Translations under genes and position numbers: made by a program | Origin: Paracoccus ravus | GTDB lineage: Bacteria > Pseudomonadota > Alphaproteobacteria > Rhodobacterales > Rhodobacteraceae | Direction: 5' to 3' | NCBI RefSeq assembly: GCF_004522175.1 | Contig: NZ_SDEB01000001.1 | Location: 124,001 to 188,000 of the forward strand | Length of the DNA: 64,000 nt | Notes under the pieces: generated by a model | Seen by the model: the letters and a program-made list of their open reading frames with translations, nothing else | What the model was told of the DNA's origin: nothing | Databases searched by the model: none | Shown here: in pieces, positions 25,735 to 34,181 of the stretch | Layout: every line of letters starts with the position of its first letter | Numbering within the stretch: position 1 is the first letter of the stretch

Positions 25735-25768
25735 ACATCCCGACCATCGCCCCGGCGGGGCGGGATGT
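25735..25768 (+). terminator. Stem-loop downstream of the RNase T2 gene
   Basis: Outer arms ACATCCCG / CGGGATGT enclose an inner CCCC/GGGG stem. A weak T-rich tail (CTTCTTTCTT) follows after six bases. Probable terminator, possibly acting for the convergent quinone reductase gene too. Confidence 0.55.
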
Positions 25769-25778
25769 GCGCGCTTCT

Positions 25779-25832
25779 TTCTTGCTTAAATATCCCCGCC
25801 GGAGGCACCGGGCAGAGGCAAGCCTCCCAGCC
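25779..25832. repeat. Possible Rhodobacteraceae-type extragenic palindrome
   Basis: A TTAAATATCCCC start followed by a G+C-rich stretch with a GAGGC-AA-GCCTC hairpin (25815-25826). The general form, an A+T core of TTAAATATCC and a following C/G-rich hairpin near gene ends, is one I associate with dispersed repeats in related genomes. Only one copy is in this window, so repetition is not shown here. Confidence 0.35.
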
Positions 25833-25835
25833 CGC

Positions 25836-26828
25836 TCATTCTTCGCCCGAGACCTGCAACAGGATCTTGCCGATATGCGCGCCGCCCTCCATCCGGACAT
25901 GGGCCAGGGCGGCATCGGCCAAGGGAAAGACGCTGTCGATCAGGGGCCGGACCGCGCCTGCCTCGACCAGCGGCCAAATCTCCCGCGCCAGTTGCGCCGC
26001 GATGGCGGCCTTGGCGGCATCCGATTGCGGCCGCAGCGTCGATCCCGTCACGGTCAGCCGCCGCATCATCACCTGGGCGAAATTGATCTCGGCCTTGGCA
26101 CCCTCCAGAAAGGCGATCATCACCAGCCGGCCGTCATCCGCCAGGGCCTTGATATTGCGCGCGATATAGCTGCCGCCAACCATGTCGAGGATCAGATTCG
26201 CGCCGCCGGATTGCGCCATGACCCTGACGAAATCCGTCTCGCGATAATTGATCGCCGTCGCGCCCAGGCGGGCGCAGGCCGCGCATTTCTCCTCCGAGCC
26301 CGCAGTGGCCCAGACCCGTGCCCCAAGCGCATGCGCCATCTGGATCGCCATGGTCCCGATCCCGGACGAGCCGCCATGGACCAGAAAACGCTCACCGGCC
26401 TTCAGCCGTCCGCGCGAGAAAATGTTCGACCAGACCGTGAACGCCGTCTCGGGCAGGGCCGCGGCCTCGCGCAGGGTCAGGCCGGTCGGAATGGGCAGCG
26501 CGTGATCCGCCGGGCAGGTCGCGAATTCCGCATATCCACCGCCCGGCAACAAGGCGCAGACCCGGTCGCCGATCTTCCAGCGGCTCACCCCCGGACCGGT
26601 CTCGACTACGGTGCCGGCGCATTCCAGCCCCGGCAGGTCAGACGCCCCGGCCGGAGGCGCGTAAAGCCCGGCGCGCTGCAGGGCGTCCGGCCGGTTCACC
26701 CCCGCCCAAGCGACGCGAATCAGGATCTGTCCGTGCCCGGCAGCCGGAATCGGGCGCGAAACGGGTTTCAGGACTTCGGGATGGCCGGGCTCGGTGATCT
26801 CGACGGCCTGCATCAACTCGCAGATCAT
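25836..26828 (-). CDS. NAD(P)H-quinone oxidoreductase (zinc-independent MDR family)
   Basis: A 330-residue medium-chain dehydrogenase/reductase of the quinone oxidoreductase (PIG3/Qor) type. The N-terminal part has the NRPDALQRAGLY and PGLECAGTV segments; the Rossmann domain has HGGSSGIGTMAIQ. No structural zinc cysteine cluster is present. These enzymes reduce quinones with NADPH by one or two electrons. Its start codon lies in the stop of the COQ9 gene (ATGA), so the two are coupled; a quinone-active enzyme beside a ubiquinone biosynthesis gene makes functional sense. Confidence 0.88.
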   Translation of the reverse strand: MICELMQAVEITEPGHPEVLKPVSRPIPAAGHGQILIRVAWAGVNRPDALQRAGLYAPPAGASDLPGLECAGTVVETGPGVSRWKIGDRVCALLPGGGYAEFATCPADHALPIPTGLTLREAAALPETAFTVWSNIFSRGRLKAGERFLVHGGSSGIGTMAIQMAHALGARVWATAGSEEKCAACARLGATAINYRETDFVRVMAQSGGANLILDMVGGSYIARNIKALADDGRLVMIAFLEGAKAEINFAQVMMRRLTVTGSTLRPQSDAAKAAIAAQLAREIWPLVEAGAVRPLIDSVFPLADAALAHVRMEGGAHIGKILLQVSGEE

Positions 26829-27505
26829 GCCTTTCCACCGCGCTGCGGCGGAGCCTGACGGAGATGACCCGGCGCATGCGATCCGTGGGGACGGTGAATC
26901 CAGCCCGTCGCAATCCCGGCCAGGGTCGAGACGCCCGGCACGCCGGCAAGCTGACCCTTGAATTTCTCGAACCGCATGATGCCCTCGATCCGGCGTTCCA
27001 GGAAGGCGCGCGTCTCTTCCCGTTCCGGCGTCTCGTCGCCCAGCCAGTAGAGCACGGTCGCGCCATAGACAGTCGAAAGCGTCGCGCGTTTGGAATACCA
27101 GTTCACATCCTCGGATGTGTCGCCCAGGCCCTCCCAGATCGCATCTGCCGTCTTCCAGAGCAGCTTCGCCCCCAGCGCGGCATTCTGCGGCAGGGCAAAG
27201 AGCACCGCCCCGGACCGCGCCAGGTCACGATCGCTCAGTGTCAGGCGATGCATCACGGCATCGACGACGCGGTCCCGGAACCGGCCCTGCAAACGGTTCG
27301 TCGCCAGCCAGTCGCGCAGCGCGGCATCGCCGCGCCGATGATAGGCGGCGGCCAGATCGACGCCACTGCGCGGCAGATGCACATGGGCCAGCGCGGGTGA
27401 CATCCCGATATCGCGCGCCCCTGCCATAATGGCCCTATCGCTCATCCCGTCGAAAATGACGTGCTCCAACGCCGCGTCGATGAGCCGGTCCCGCTCATTG
27501 GTCAT
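26825..27505 (-). CDS. COQ9 family protein (ubiquinone biosynthesis)
   Basis: A 226-residue protein with the TetR-like N-terminal fold of COQ9 (RLIDAALEHVIFDGMSD) and the conserved C-terminal domain including WYSKRATLSTVYGATVLYWL-type sequence, which in mitochondrial COQ9 forms the lipid-binding surface. COQ9 presents intermediates to the Coq7 hydroxylase. The family is shared by Alphaproteobacteria and mitochondria. It is coupled to a downstream quinone reductase. Divergent from rpsU with 111 bases between. Confidence 0.92.
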   Translation of the reverse strand: MTNERDRLIDAALEHVIFDGMSDRAIMAGARDIGMSPALAHVHLPRSGVDLAAAYHRRGDAALRDWLATNRLQGRFRDRVVDAVMHRLTLSDRDLARSGAVLFALPQNAALGAKLLWKTADAIWEGLGDTSEDVNWYSKRATLSTVYGATVLYWLGDETPEREETRAFLERRIEGIMRFEKFKGQLAGVPGVSTLAGIATGWIHRPHGSHAPGHLRQAPPQRGGKA

Positions 27506-27535
27506 GGTCTCCTCCTGCGGATACCCGCTAATTTC

Positions 27536-27564
27536 TGGACAAACGCGATTCGCCCTGCTAGAAG
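27536..27564 (+). promoter_or_regulatory. Candidate promoter of rpsU
   Basis: TGGACA (27536-27541), 17-base spacer, TAGAAG (27559-27564), about 52 bases before the S21 start and in the divergent gap with coq9. Reasonable housekeeping-sigma match, untested. Confidence 0.4.
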
Positions 27565-27616
27565 GCCGCGTCCTGCAATTCGCTCAACTCTAACTTAGGA
27601 AGGTGGTGACAACCAC

Positions 27617-27823
27617 ATGCAGGTAAGTGTTCGCGACAATAACGTCGAACAAGCGCTTCGCGCCCTGAAGAAAAAACTTCAGCGCGAGGGGGTGTTCCGT
27701 GAAATGAAGCTCAAGCAGCATTTCGAGAAACCCTCGGTCAAGAAGGCCCGTGAAAAGGCCGAGGCCGTCCGCCGCGCCCGCAAGCTGGCGCGCAAAAAAG
27801 CGCAACGCGAAGGCGCGCTGTAA
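27617..27823 (+). CDS. rpsU: 30S ribosomal protein S21
   Basis: A 68-residue, very basic protein starting [20 protein letters not shown] and ending in a lysine/arginine-rich helix, the standard bS21 form of Alphaproteobacteria. It binds near the anti-Shine-Dalgarno end of 16S rRNA and aids initiation. GGAAGG at about 27599-27604 lies somewhat upstream of the start. A single-gene unit with its own terminator. Confidence 0.98.
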   Translation: MQVSVRDNNVEQALRALKKKLQREGVFREMKLKQHFEKPSVKKAREKAEAVRRARKLARKKAQREGAL

Positions 27824-27848
27824 GACAAGCGACACGTTTGTTTTTGGT

Positions 27849-27878
27849 AACCCCCGTGGCCCCGGCCCCGGGGGTTTC
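27849..27878. terminator. Terminator between rpsU and the Lrp-family gene
   Basis: AACCCCC (27849-27855) pairs with GGGGGTT (27870-27876) around a G+C-rich centre, followed by T-rich bases. It lies between convergent genes and could serve both. Confidence 0.75.
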
Positions 27879-27896
27879 CTATGTCACACGGCCCCC

Positions 27897-28358
27897 TCAG
27901 ACGGGAAGCGCGGTGGTAAAGGCCACGGTCTTCAGCGAAAACGAGGAATGCATCTGCTGCACGCCAGGCAGCTTCGCGAGCCTCTGGCGGTGGATCCGCG
28001 CGAAATCGTCGGTATCCTGCGCCACGACCTTCAGCAGGTAATCCGCCGATCCCGCCATCAGATGGCATTCCAGCACGTCCGGGATCTTGCGGACGGCCTT
28101 CTCGAACGCCTCCAGCAACTCATCCGCCTGCCCGGACAGCGTGATCTCGACAAAGACCGTGGTCGGGCGCTCGAGCTTGCGGGCGTCGAGCAGCGCGACA
28201 TAGCCGCGGATCAGCCCGGCCTCTTCCAGCCGCTGCACGCGGCGATGGCAGGCGCTGGGGGACAGGCTGACCTCGGAGGCCAGATCGGCATTGGTGATGC
28301 GCCCGTCGCGTTGCAGCACGGTCAGGATGCGGCGGTCTGTTGCGTCGATCTCGATCAT
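27897..28358 (-). CDS. Lrp/AsnC family transcriptional regulator
   Basis: A 153-residue regulator: N-terminal helix-turn-helix (about residues 5-50, with ITNADLASEVSLSPSACHRR as the recognition region) and a C-terminal RAM/ACT-like ligand-sensing domain. Such proteins answer to amino acids. No amino acid gene is next to it, so the target is unknown. ATG 28358 gives the family's usual start (DATDRRILTVLQRDGR); the longer frame to 28427 is unlikely. Confidence 0.92.
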   Translation of the reverse strand: MIEIDATDRRILTVLQRDGRITNADLASEVSLSPSACHRRVQRLEEAGLIRGYVALLDARKLERPTTVFVEITLSGQADELLEAFEKAVRKIPDVLECHLMAGSADYLLKVVAQDTDDFARIHRQRLAKLPGVQQMHSSFSLKTVAFTTALPV

Positions 28359-28423
28359 TCCGGTGATCCCTGCGCGATTTCCGCCGAATGGGCGTGCTTT
28401 CCGCCAAGCTAAACCGACCGGGC

Positions 28424-28458
28424 GCAAAAGAAAACGGCGCGCCTTGGGGACGCGCCGT
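28424..28458 (-). terminator. Terminator downstream of mscL
   Basis: On the minus strand, ACGGCGCG pairs with CGCGCCGT over a 9-base loop, followed by TTTTCTTTTG. It starts 7 bases after the mscL stop. Confidence 0.88.
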
Positions 28459-28464
28459 GCGGCA

Positions 28465-28899
28465 TCAGGCGCGGGTGGCCCGCAATTCGTCGCGGATTTC
28501 GATCAGCAGCTGTTCTTGCGAGGGTCCGGCAGGAATGGCCTCGGCCTCTTTCTTGGCGACGATGCTGTGCTGCAGCTTGTTCACCGCCTTGACCAGCAGG
28601 AACACCGCCCAGGCAATGATCAGGAAGTTGATGATCGCCGAGAGGAACGCGCCATAGGCAAAGACCGAGGCCCCGGCATCGCGCGCCGCCTGCAGGCTCG
28701 CGCCATCGGGGACATTGCCCTTGAGGACAAGGTAATGGCCGCTGAAATCGGTGCCGCCCGTCATCAGGCCGATGAGCGGGTTGATCAGGTCCGTGACCAG
28801 AGAATTCACGATCGCGGTAAAGGCCGCGCCGATGATGATGCCGACGGCGAGGTCGACGACATTGCCGCGGGCAATGAACTCCTTGAACTCCTTGAGCAT
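28465..28899 (-). CDS. mscL: Large-conductance mechanosensitive channel
   Basis: A 144-residue MscL with the amphipathic N-terminal helix ([20 protein letters not shown]), the pore helix with [16 protein letters not shown], a periplasmic loop and the second helix [19 protein letters not shown], then a charged C-terminal bundle. It opens under membrane tension to release solutes on osmotic downshift. ATG 28899 is the family start; the frame continues upstream to 28959 without homology. Confidence 0.97.
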   Translation of the reverse strand: MLKEFKEFIARGNVVDLAVGIIIGAAFTAIVNSLVTDLINPLIGLMTGGTDFSGHYLVLKGNVPDGASLQAARDAGASVFAYGAFLSAIINFLIIAWAVFLLVKAVNKLQHSIVAKKEAEAIPAGPSQEQLLIEIRDELRATRA

Positions 28900-28982
28900 G
28901 TGCTTACCTTTTCTCAGACCTGTCGCGGCTGCCGGCCCCTCCGTCAGCCCATCCCTCAAAGATTGTTCAGGAACTGCCGAAA

Positions 28983-29684
28983 ATGTCTATTCATTCCGAT
29001 TTTCCGATCACGCATCGCTGGCCGCCGCTGCGCCCCGACGTGATCCAGCTTTACACGCTGAACACCCCGAACGGCATCAAGGCTTCGGTCATGCTCGAGG
29101 AATGTGGGCTGGATTATGACGCCCATCGCATCAGCATCACGGATCCCGAGGACCAGTTCACCCCGGAATTCCTGTCGCTCAACCCCAATAACAAGATCCC
29201 GGCGATGATCGACCCGAACGGGCCCGACGGCGCACCCATCGGCCTTTTCGAGACCGGCGCAATGCTGATCTATCTCGCCGACAAGACGGGCAAGTTCCTG
29301 CCCCGCGAGGGTGCTGCGCGCTATCACACGCTGCAATGGCTGATGTGGCAAATGGGGGGTGTCGGGCCGATGTTTGGACAGGTCGGTTTCTTCCATCGCT
29401 ACAAGGGCAAGGAAATCGAGGATCCTCGCCCGCGCACCCGCTATTACAACGAGGCGCGCCGCCTCATGGGGGTGCTCGACCGCCAGTTGCAGGGCAGAGA
29501 CTGGATCATGGGCGACTATTCCATCGCCGACATGGCCGTCGCCCCCTGGCTGCGCACGGTGCGCGTCAATTACGAGGCCGAGGACGAAACCGGCATGAGC
29601 GGCTATGCCAATGTCCTGGCCTATCTCGAACGCTTCCTCGCGCGTCCCGCGGTCCAGCGCGGCATTCTCGTCGGCGCCGCGTAA
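28983..29684 (+). CDS. Glutathione S-transferase, Nu-class (YfcG/YghU-like)
   Basis: A 233-residue GST. The thioredoxin-like N-terminal domain carries [12 protein letters not shown], the T-P-N-G motif of the Nu class, and [10 protein letters not shown] with the cis-proline; the E-T-G-A glutathione-binding turn ([11 protein letters not shown]) follows. The C-terminal helical domain fits. Nu-class GSTs such as YfcG have disulfide reductase activity with glutathione. Divergent from mscL by 83 bases. Confidence 0.9.
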   Translation: MSIHSDFPITHRWPPLRPDVIQLYTLNTPNGIKASVMLEECGLDYDAHRISITDPEDQFTPEFLSLNPNNKIPAMIDPNGPDGAPIGLFETGAMLIYLADKTGKFLPREGAARYHTLQWLMWQMGGVGPMFGQVGFFHRYKGKEIEDPRPRTRYYNEARRLMGVLDRQLQGRDWIMGDYSIADMAVAPWLRTVRVNYEAEDETGMSGYANVLAYLERFLARPAVQRGILVGAA

Positions 29685-29702
29685 GCCGTCCGACCGGCGG
29701 CC

Positions 29703-29755
29703 CCGAGGGGCCGCCCTTCCCTGCTTACTACGGCTCCGAGGGGCCGCCCTTCCCT
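29703..29755. repeat. 20-bp direct repeat, two copies 33 bp apart
   Basis: CCGAGGGGCCGCCCTTCCCT occurs at 29703-29722 and again exactly at 29736-29755, just after the GST stop codon. Part of each copy (GGGGCC/GGCCCC with the upstream bases) could form hairpins. Looks like a short tandem duplication of 33 bp. Confidence 0.9.
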
Positions 29756-29828
29756 TGTGCAATGCGGCTTGCGCCAGCGCCTGCGGCGCGCGACAGTCGG
29801 TGGGATATCACCCGCCTCGCCCGAGGAC

Positions 29829-30581
29829 ATGGCCCGTCGCAAACGCATTCTTCGTCCAATCGCCTCGTCGCGCGTTCTTGTCGGGCACCGGCGAAGCGCG
29901 GGCAGCGATTTCGTTCTTGCCACCATTCTCGCCTTTGTCGCGGGCGCGGCCAATGCGGGCGGTTTCTTTGCGCTGGGGCAATATACCTCGCATATGACGG
30001 GCTATCTGTCGCAGATCCCGGATCACCTCGTCTCGGGGGACATGCCCGTCGCCGCCACGGCGGCTTTGGCGATTGCCGCCTTCATCGCGGGGGCGGGGTT
30101 CAGCAGCCTGCTGATCAATTGGGCGCGGATGTGGGTCGGACGTCGCCAATACGCCCTGCCGATCGCGATCCAGGGATTGTTCCTGCTATGCTTTGCCTGG
30201 GGCGGGATCTTTACCAGCGCCGCAGGAAGGCTTTTCGCGCTGGCCTGCCTGTGTTTCATCATGGGCATGCAGAATGCGACGATCACCAAGATCTCTTCGG
30301 CGCGCGTCCGCACCACCCATGCCACAGGGATGGCGACCGATATCGGTATCGAACTGGGCCGCCTCGCCTGCCGCATCCTCATGCCGCGCGCCGGAATCGG
30401 ACCTGATCCGGCCAAGATGAAGATCCTGCTGACGCTGATCGGGGCGTTCCTGCTGGGCGGAATCACCGGCGCGCTCGGCTATGCGGCGATCGGGTTTTTC
30501 TTTTCACTGCCGCTCGCGCTGCTGCTTCTGGGCATGTCCCTGCCCGCCTTGCCCATCCGTCGCCGCCCCGGAAGGCTCTGA
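29829..30581 (+). CDS. DUF1275 (YoaK-like) membrane protein
   Basis: A 250-residue polytopic membrane protein matching DUF1275: AFVAGAANAGGFFALGQYTSHMTG near the N-terminus is the family's signature, and MGMQNATITKISSARVRTTHATG is the second conserved block. About six transmembrane segments. Function unknown; often called a YoaK family small-molecule transporter candidate. The start is uncertain: ATG 29829 has GAGGA only one base away, and GTG codons at 29796 and 29757 are open alternatives. Confidence 0.85.
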   Translation: MARRKRILRPIASSRVLVGHRRSAGSDFVLATILAFVAGAANAGGFFALGQYTSHMTGYLSQIPDHLVSGDMPVAATAALAIAAFIAGAGFSSLLINWARMWVGRRQYALPIAIQGLFLLCFAWGGIFTSAAGRLFALACLCFIMGMQNATITKISSARVRTTHATGMATDIGIELGRLACRILMPRAGIGPDPAKMKILLTLIGAFLLGGITGALGYAAIGFFFSLPLALLLLGMSLPALPIRRRPGRL

Positions 30582-30587
30582 ACGAAG

Positions 30588-30616
30588 ACGGCCCGCATCG
30601 CGGGGATGCGGGCCGT
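30588..30616. terminator. Bidirectional terminator between DUF1275 gene and pheT
   Basis: Perfect 12-base arms ACGGCCCGCATC / GATGCGGGCCGT around a 5-base loop, flanked by TTCTT on one side and AAGA on the other, between convergent genes. Confidence 0.8.
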
Positions 30617-30639
30617 TCTTACCAGATGTCGCGGACGGA

Positions 30640-33027
30640 TCAGCCGCGTAGCGTGCCGCCGGTGGCCTTGGTGACCTTTTCGACGATCTTGGCACTGACC
30701 GCCTCGATCTCGGCATCGGTCAGGGTCTTGTCCTTGGGCTGCAGGCGCGCGGTGATCGCGATAGATTTCTTGCCGCCCTCAAGCCCGGTGAACTGGTCAA
30801 AGACCGAGACGCGCTCGATCAGCGCCTTGTCGGCGCCAGTCGCGGCATTGACCAGCGTCAGCGCCTCGACATTGCCATCGACGACAAAGGCGAAGTCGCG
30901 TTCCACGGCTTGCAGATCCGCGAGAGCCAGCGCCGGACGCGAGGGCGTCTTGACCTTGGGCAGCGGCACCGCGGCGATGCGGATGGTGAAGGCCACCACC
31001 GTGCCCTTGATGCCGAAATGGCGCAGAACCTTGGGATGGATTTCGCCGAAGGTGGCCAAAACATTCGGACCGAGCGCGATATTGCCCGCGCGGCCGGGAT
31101 GCCACCATGCGTCCAGCTTGCGGTTGATCTGGGCCTTTGCGGGCGCGCCGATGATCTGCAGGATCGCCTCGGCATCGGCCTTGGCGTCATAGATATCGAC
31201 CTTGCGACGCGAGGCGAAGGGATCGCGCGGCGCGGTCGCACCGACGAGGATGCCCGAGAGATGCAGGTCCTGCTCGCCCGGCTCGCCGCCCGAGAAGACC
31301 GGCCCGCATTCGAAGAGCGACAGGTCCATGAAACCGCGCGCCTGATTGCGCGCCGCAGCGGCCAGCAGGCCCGGCAGCAGGTCGGGGCGCATATGCGTCA
31401 TCTCGCTGCTGATCGGGTTCTCGATGCGCACGGCCTCACGGCCGCCGCCGAACAGTTCCGCCGCAGCCCCATCGATGAAGCTGTAGGTCACGCATTCGTT
31501 GTAACCAAGGCTTGCGGCCATGCGGCGCGCCGCCTTCTCGCGGGTCTGCAGCGGCGTCAGCACCGGCTGCGGCACGCCCGCCCGCGGGCGCGGCAGCGGC
31601 TGGCCCTGCAGCTTGGTCAGCGAGGCGATGCGGGCGACCTCCTCGACCAGATCGGCGCTGCCCAGCACGTCGGGACGCCAACTCGGAACATGGGCCTGAT
31701 CGCCTTCCAGACGGAAGCCGAGGGCCTCGAGCGTGCGGCGCTGCTCGGCCTCGGGGATCTCCATGCCGACAAGGCTGATGACGCGGGCCGGTTCCAGCTT
31801 GTAGCTGCGGCTGGTATCGGGGACGGCCCCTGCGGTGACCACATTCGAGGCCTCGCCGCCGCAAAGATCAAGGATCAGCTTCGTCGCAAGTTCCAAACCC
31901 GGCTGCGTGAAGGCCGGGTCCACGCCACGCTCGAAGCGGTAACGCGCGTCCGAATTGATTTTCAACGCACGGCCCACGGTCGCAATCGCGATCGGGTCCC
32001 AATAGGCGCTTTCAAGGAAGACATTCACGGTCTCATCCGAGCAGCCCGAATGTTCGCCGCCCATGATGCCGGCGATGCTTTCGGGGCCGTTCTCGTCGGC
32101 GATGATCATGGTGCCGGGGGCAAAGCCATAGGTCTTGCCGTCCAGCGCCAGCAGTTCCTCGCCCTCGACGGATGCGCGCACGGTCAGGTCGCCCTTGACC
32201 TTGTCCGCGTCGAAGACATGCAGCGGGCGGTTCAGGTCGAAGGTGAAAAGGTTGGTGATGTCGACCAGCGTGTTGATCGGGCGCAACCCGATCGCGGTCA
32301 GGCGTTTTTGAAGCCAGTCCGGCGAGGGGCCGTTTTTCACGCCACGGATCACCCGGCCCGAAAAGAAGGGCGCTTTTTCCGCAACTTCCGGCGCGATCAC
32401 GACCTTGATCGGCGAGGCGAAGCCGCCCGCGACGGTCACGTCCTTGACCGCTTTCAGCGTGCCGAGGCCGCGCGCCGCGAGATCGCGGGCGACGCCATGG
32501 ACGCCAAGCGCATCGGGACGGTTCGGGGTGATCTTGATCTCGATGACCGGATCGACCGCTTCGGGGCGGTTCGCTGCCAGCCAATCAACGAACTTGTCGC
32601 CGACCTCTCCCGAGGGCAGTTCGATGATGCCGTTATGCTCTTCCGAAAGCTCCAGCTCGCGTTCCGAGGCCATCATGCCATGCGATTCCACGCCGCGGAT
32701 CTTGCCGACGCTCAGCGTCACATCGAGGCCCGGAACGTAATCGCCGGGCTTGGCGAGGACGACCGTGATGCCCTCGCGGGCGTTCGGCGCACCGCAGACG
32801 ATCTGCTTCTCGCCCTCGTCGGTCATCACCTTGCAGACGCGCAGGCGGTCGGCATCGGGATGCTGCACGGCCTCGACGACCTTGGCGATGGTGAAGCTCT
32901 TCAGCTTGGATGCGGGATCGACGATGCCCTCGACCTCGAGGCCGAGATCGGTCAGCGCCTCGGCGATCTCGTCGATCGAGGCGGTGGTGTCGAGATGCTC
33001 CTTGAGCCAGGAGAGGGTGAATTTCAT
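30640..33027 (-). CDS. pheT: Phenylalanyl-tRNA synthetase beta subunit
   Basis: A 795-residue PheT with the N-terminal tRNA-binding OB fold (about residues 40-150), the B3/B4 editing domain, the B5 domain, the core fold and the C-terminal ferredoxin-like anticodon-binding domain, in that order and at normal length. With PheS it charges tRNA-Phe and edits tyrosine. Usually directly after pheS; here 1.15 kb with two genes lies between them (see 33202 and 33510). Confidence 0.97.
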   Translation of the reverse strand: MKFTLSWLKEHLDTTASIDEIAEALTDLGLEVEGIVDPASKLKSFTIAKVVEAVQHPDADRLRVCKVMTDEGEKQIVCGAPNAREGITVVLAKPGDYVPGLDVTLSVGKIRGVESHGMMASERELELSEEHNGIIELPSGEVGDKFVDWLAANRPEAVDPVIEIKITPNRPDALGVHGVARDLAARGLGTLKAVKDVTVAGGFASPIKVVIAPEVAEKAPFFSGRVIRGVKNGPSPDWLQKRLTAIGLRPINTLVDITNLFTFDLNRPLHVFDADKVKGDLTVRASVEGEELLALDGKTYGFAPGTMIIADENGPESIAGIMGGEHSGCSDETVNVFLESAYWDPIAIATVGRALKINSDARYRFERGVDPAFTQPGLELATKLILDLCGGEASNVVTAGAVPDTSRSYKLEPARVISLVGMEIPEAEQRRTLEALGFRLEGDQAHVPSWRPDVLGSADLVEEVARIASLTKLQGQPLPRPRAGVPQPVLTPLQTREKAARRMAASLGYNECVTYSFIDGAAAELFGGGREAVRIENPISSEMTHMRPDLLPGLLAAAARNQARGFMDLSLFECGPVFSGGEPGEQDLHLSGILVGATAPRDPFASRRKVDIYDAKADAEAILQIIGAPAKAQINRKLDAWWHPGRAGNIALGPNVLATFGEIHPKVLRHFGIKGTVVAFTIRIAAVPLPKVKTPSRPALALADLQAVERDFAFVVDGNVEALTLVNAATGADKALIERVSVFDQFTGLEGGKKSIAITARLQPKDKTLTDAEIEAVSAKIVEKVTKATGGTLRG

Positions 33028-33201
33028 GGCGCGGCTCCGTCGGGTTTGGCGTCCCTTAGCGCATGGCGCGGCGGATTGGTAGGGTGGCGGACCAGAGCGA
33101 CCCGGCAGGCGGTGCGAATTCCCTTAAATTGCGCGGGATCCACTTGCGCAGGGACGGCGCCATCTTATGTTAATGGCGTAAACATCATGGATGTGAGGCC
33201 A

Positions 33202-33513
33202 ATGAACACCCAAAGAGAACTGCTGATCGAACAGAGAGTGGCGAATGATGCCAAGTCGCCGCTGGTGGCCTATCTGCTGGCGATCCTGCTCTGGGGCTTC
33301 GGCGCGCATCGCATGTATCTCGGCCGCTGGATGAGCGGCCTGGTCATGCTGGGTCTTTCCGCGATGGGCTGGCTGCTTTCGCCCGTGCTGATCGGCTGGC
33401 CGCTGGTCGGGCTGGTCTGGGTCTGGGCGGTGATCGACCTCTTCCTGATCCCCGGCATGATCCGCGAGGACAAGAACGAGATGCGGCGGCAGATGGGGTC
33501 AGGCTGGCGTTAG
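33202..33513 (+). CDS. TM2-domain membrane protein
   Basis: A 103-residue protein with the TM2 domain: AYLLAILLWGFGAHRMYLGRW (the G-x-H-R-x-Y-x-G turn) joined to a second hydrophobic region ending in a D-x-F-x-I-P pattern. TM2 proteins are small membrane proteins of unknown role. GAGG at 33195-33198 precedes ATG 33202 closely; ATG 33187 is an alternative, adding five residues. It lies divergently between pheT and a gene on the other strand, and its stop overlaps that gene's stop by 3 bases. Confidence 0.82.
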   Translation: MNTQRELLIEQRVANDAKSPLVAYLLAILLWGFGAHRMYLGRWMSGLVMLGLSAMGWLLSPVLIGWPLVGLVWVWAVIDLFLIPGMIREDKNEMRRQMGSGWR

Positions 33514-34160
33514 TACTCACTAGTTGCGGGAGCGACCTTGGTTTGCTCCCCAAGGCCTGCGGCTTTTCGAAGCGCTTGGTTCATTTTCGCTTCACCCTTA
33601 GGACCTTCGGCAGCCAACTTACCGAGTGCTTCAGCATCTAAACGAATGGAGAACTCTGGCACGTCAGCAACCACCTTTTTGAAGTCCACCCATTTGTACC
33701 GAGACTTAGTCTCCTCCAAACCGTGATCGTTCCGTACCCGATCCCTCAGGGCATTCATGAGGGCATCAGTGGACCATTGGCCAGCTTTGAAATCCTCAAT
33801 AAGCTGATCGACAAGCACACACAGGGGCTCATCACCGAACAGCTTGAGTTGTGTGAAAGCAGCAGACCGCTCTTGAGTGCGTTTGAACCTTTCCTCGGGA
33901 TCTAAGTCGAGAAAGTCTAGGCGCGCATCTTCCGTTCGATCGAGCGTTTGGTAAGCTTCTAAAAGCTTCGCCCGCCTTATGCTTCGCGCCGCAATCTTTG
34001 CTTCATAGTCTAACTGTCGTTGATGCGCCGATACATCCCGTCGCGCGCTCAGGTGATGCGCAAGCACAGCCGCAACGAGGCCCGACACGAGCGGACCGAA
34101 GAAGATCCAAAGCTGCTTCAAGCTTTGTCCGAAAAGAAGGGGTTCATCCAGCGAAATCAA
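33510..34160 (-). CDS. Hypothetical membrane-anchored protein, A+T-richer than neighbours
   Basis: A 216-residue protein with one transmembrane segment at about residues 15-38 (LWIFFGPLVSGLVAAVLAHHL), then a long charged, helical cytosolic part with coiled-coil character (about 45-110) and a C-terminal region rich in K, E and A. No family recognised. Its G+C content is near 50 percent by eye, clearly below the surrounding genes, and codon use includes many codons rare around it (for example CTT, TTG, AAA), which suggests recent acquisition. It sits between pheS and pheT, 21 bases downstream of pheS on the same strand. Similar one-helix proteins are sometimes parts of phage-defence or stress systems, but nothing here proves that. 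Confidence 0.7.
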   Translation of the reverse strand: MISLDEPLLFGQSLKQLWIFFGPLVSGLVAAVLAHHLSARRDVSAHQRQLDYEAKIAARSIRRAKLLEAYQTLDRTEDARLDFLDLDPEERFKRTQERSAAFTQLKLFGDEPLCVLVDQLIEDFKAGQWSTDALMNALRDRVRNDHGLEETKSRYKWVDFKKVVADVPEFSIRLDAEALGKLAAEGPKGEAKMNQALRKAAGLGEQTKVAPATSEY

Positions 34161-34181
34161 ATGCGTGCCCCTCCCAGTACA

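Noticed and set aside
30910..33187. Long plus-strand open frame opposite pheT
   Set aside because: Antisense of a complete, normal pheT. Only its last part, from 33202, is a real gene (TM2 protein).
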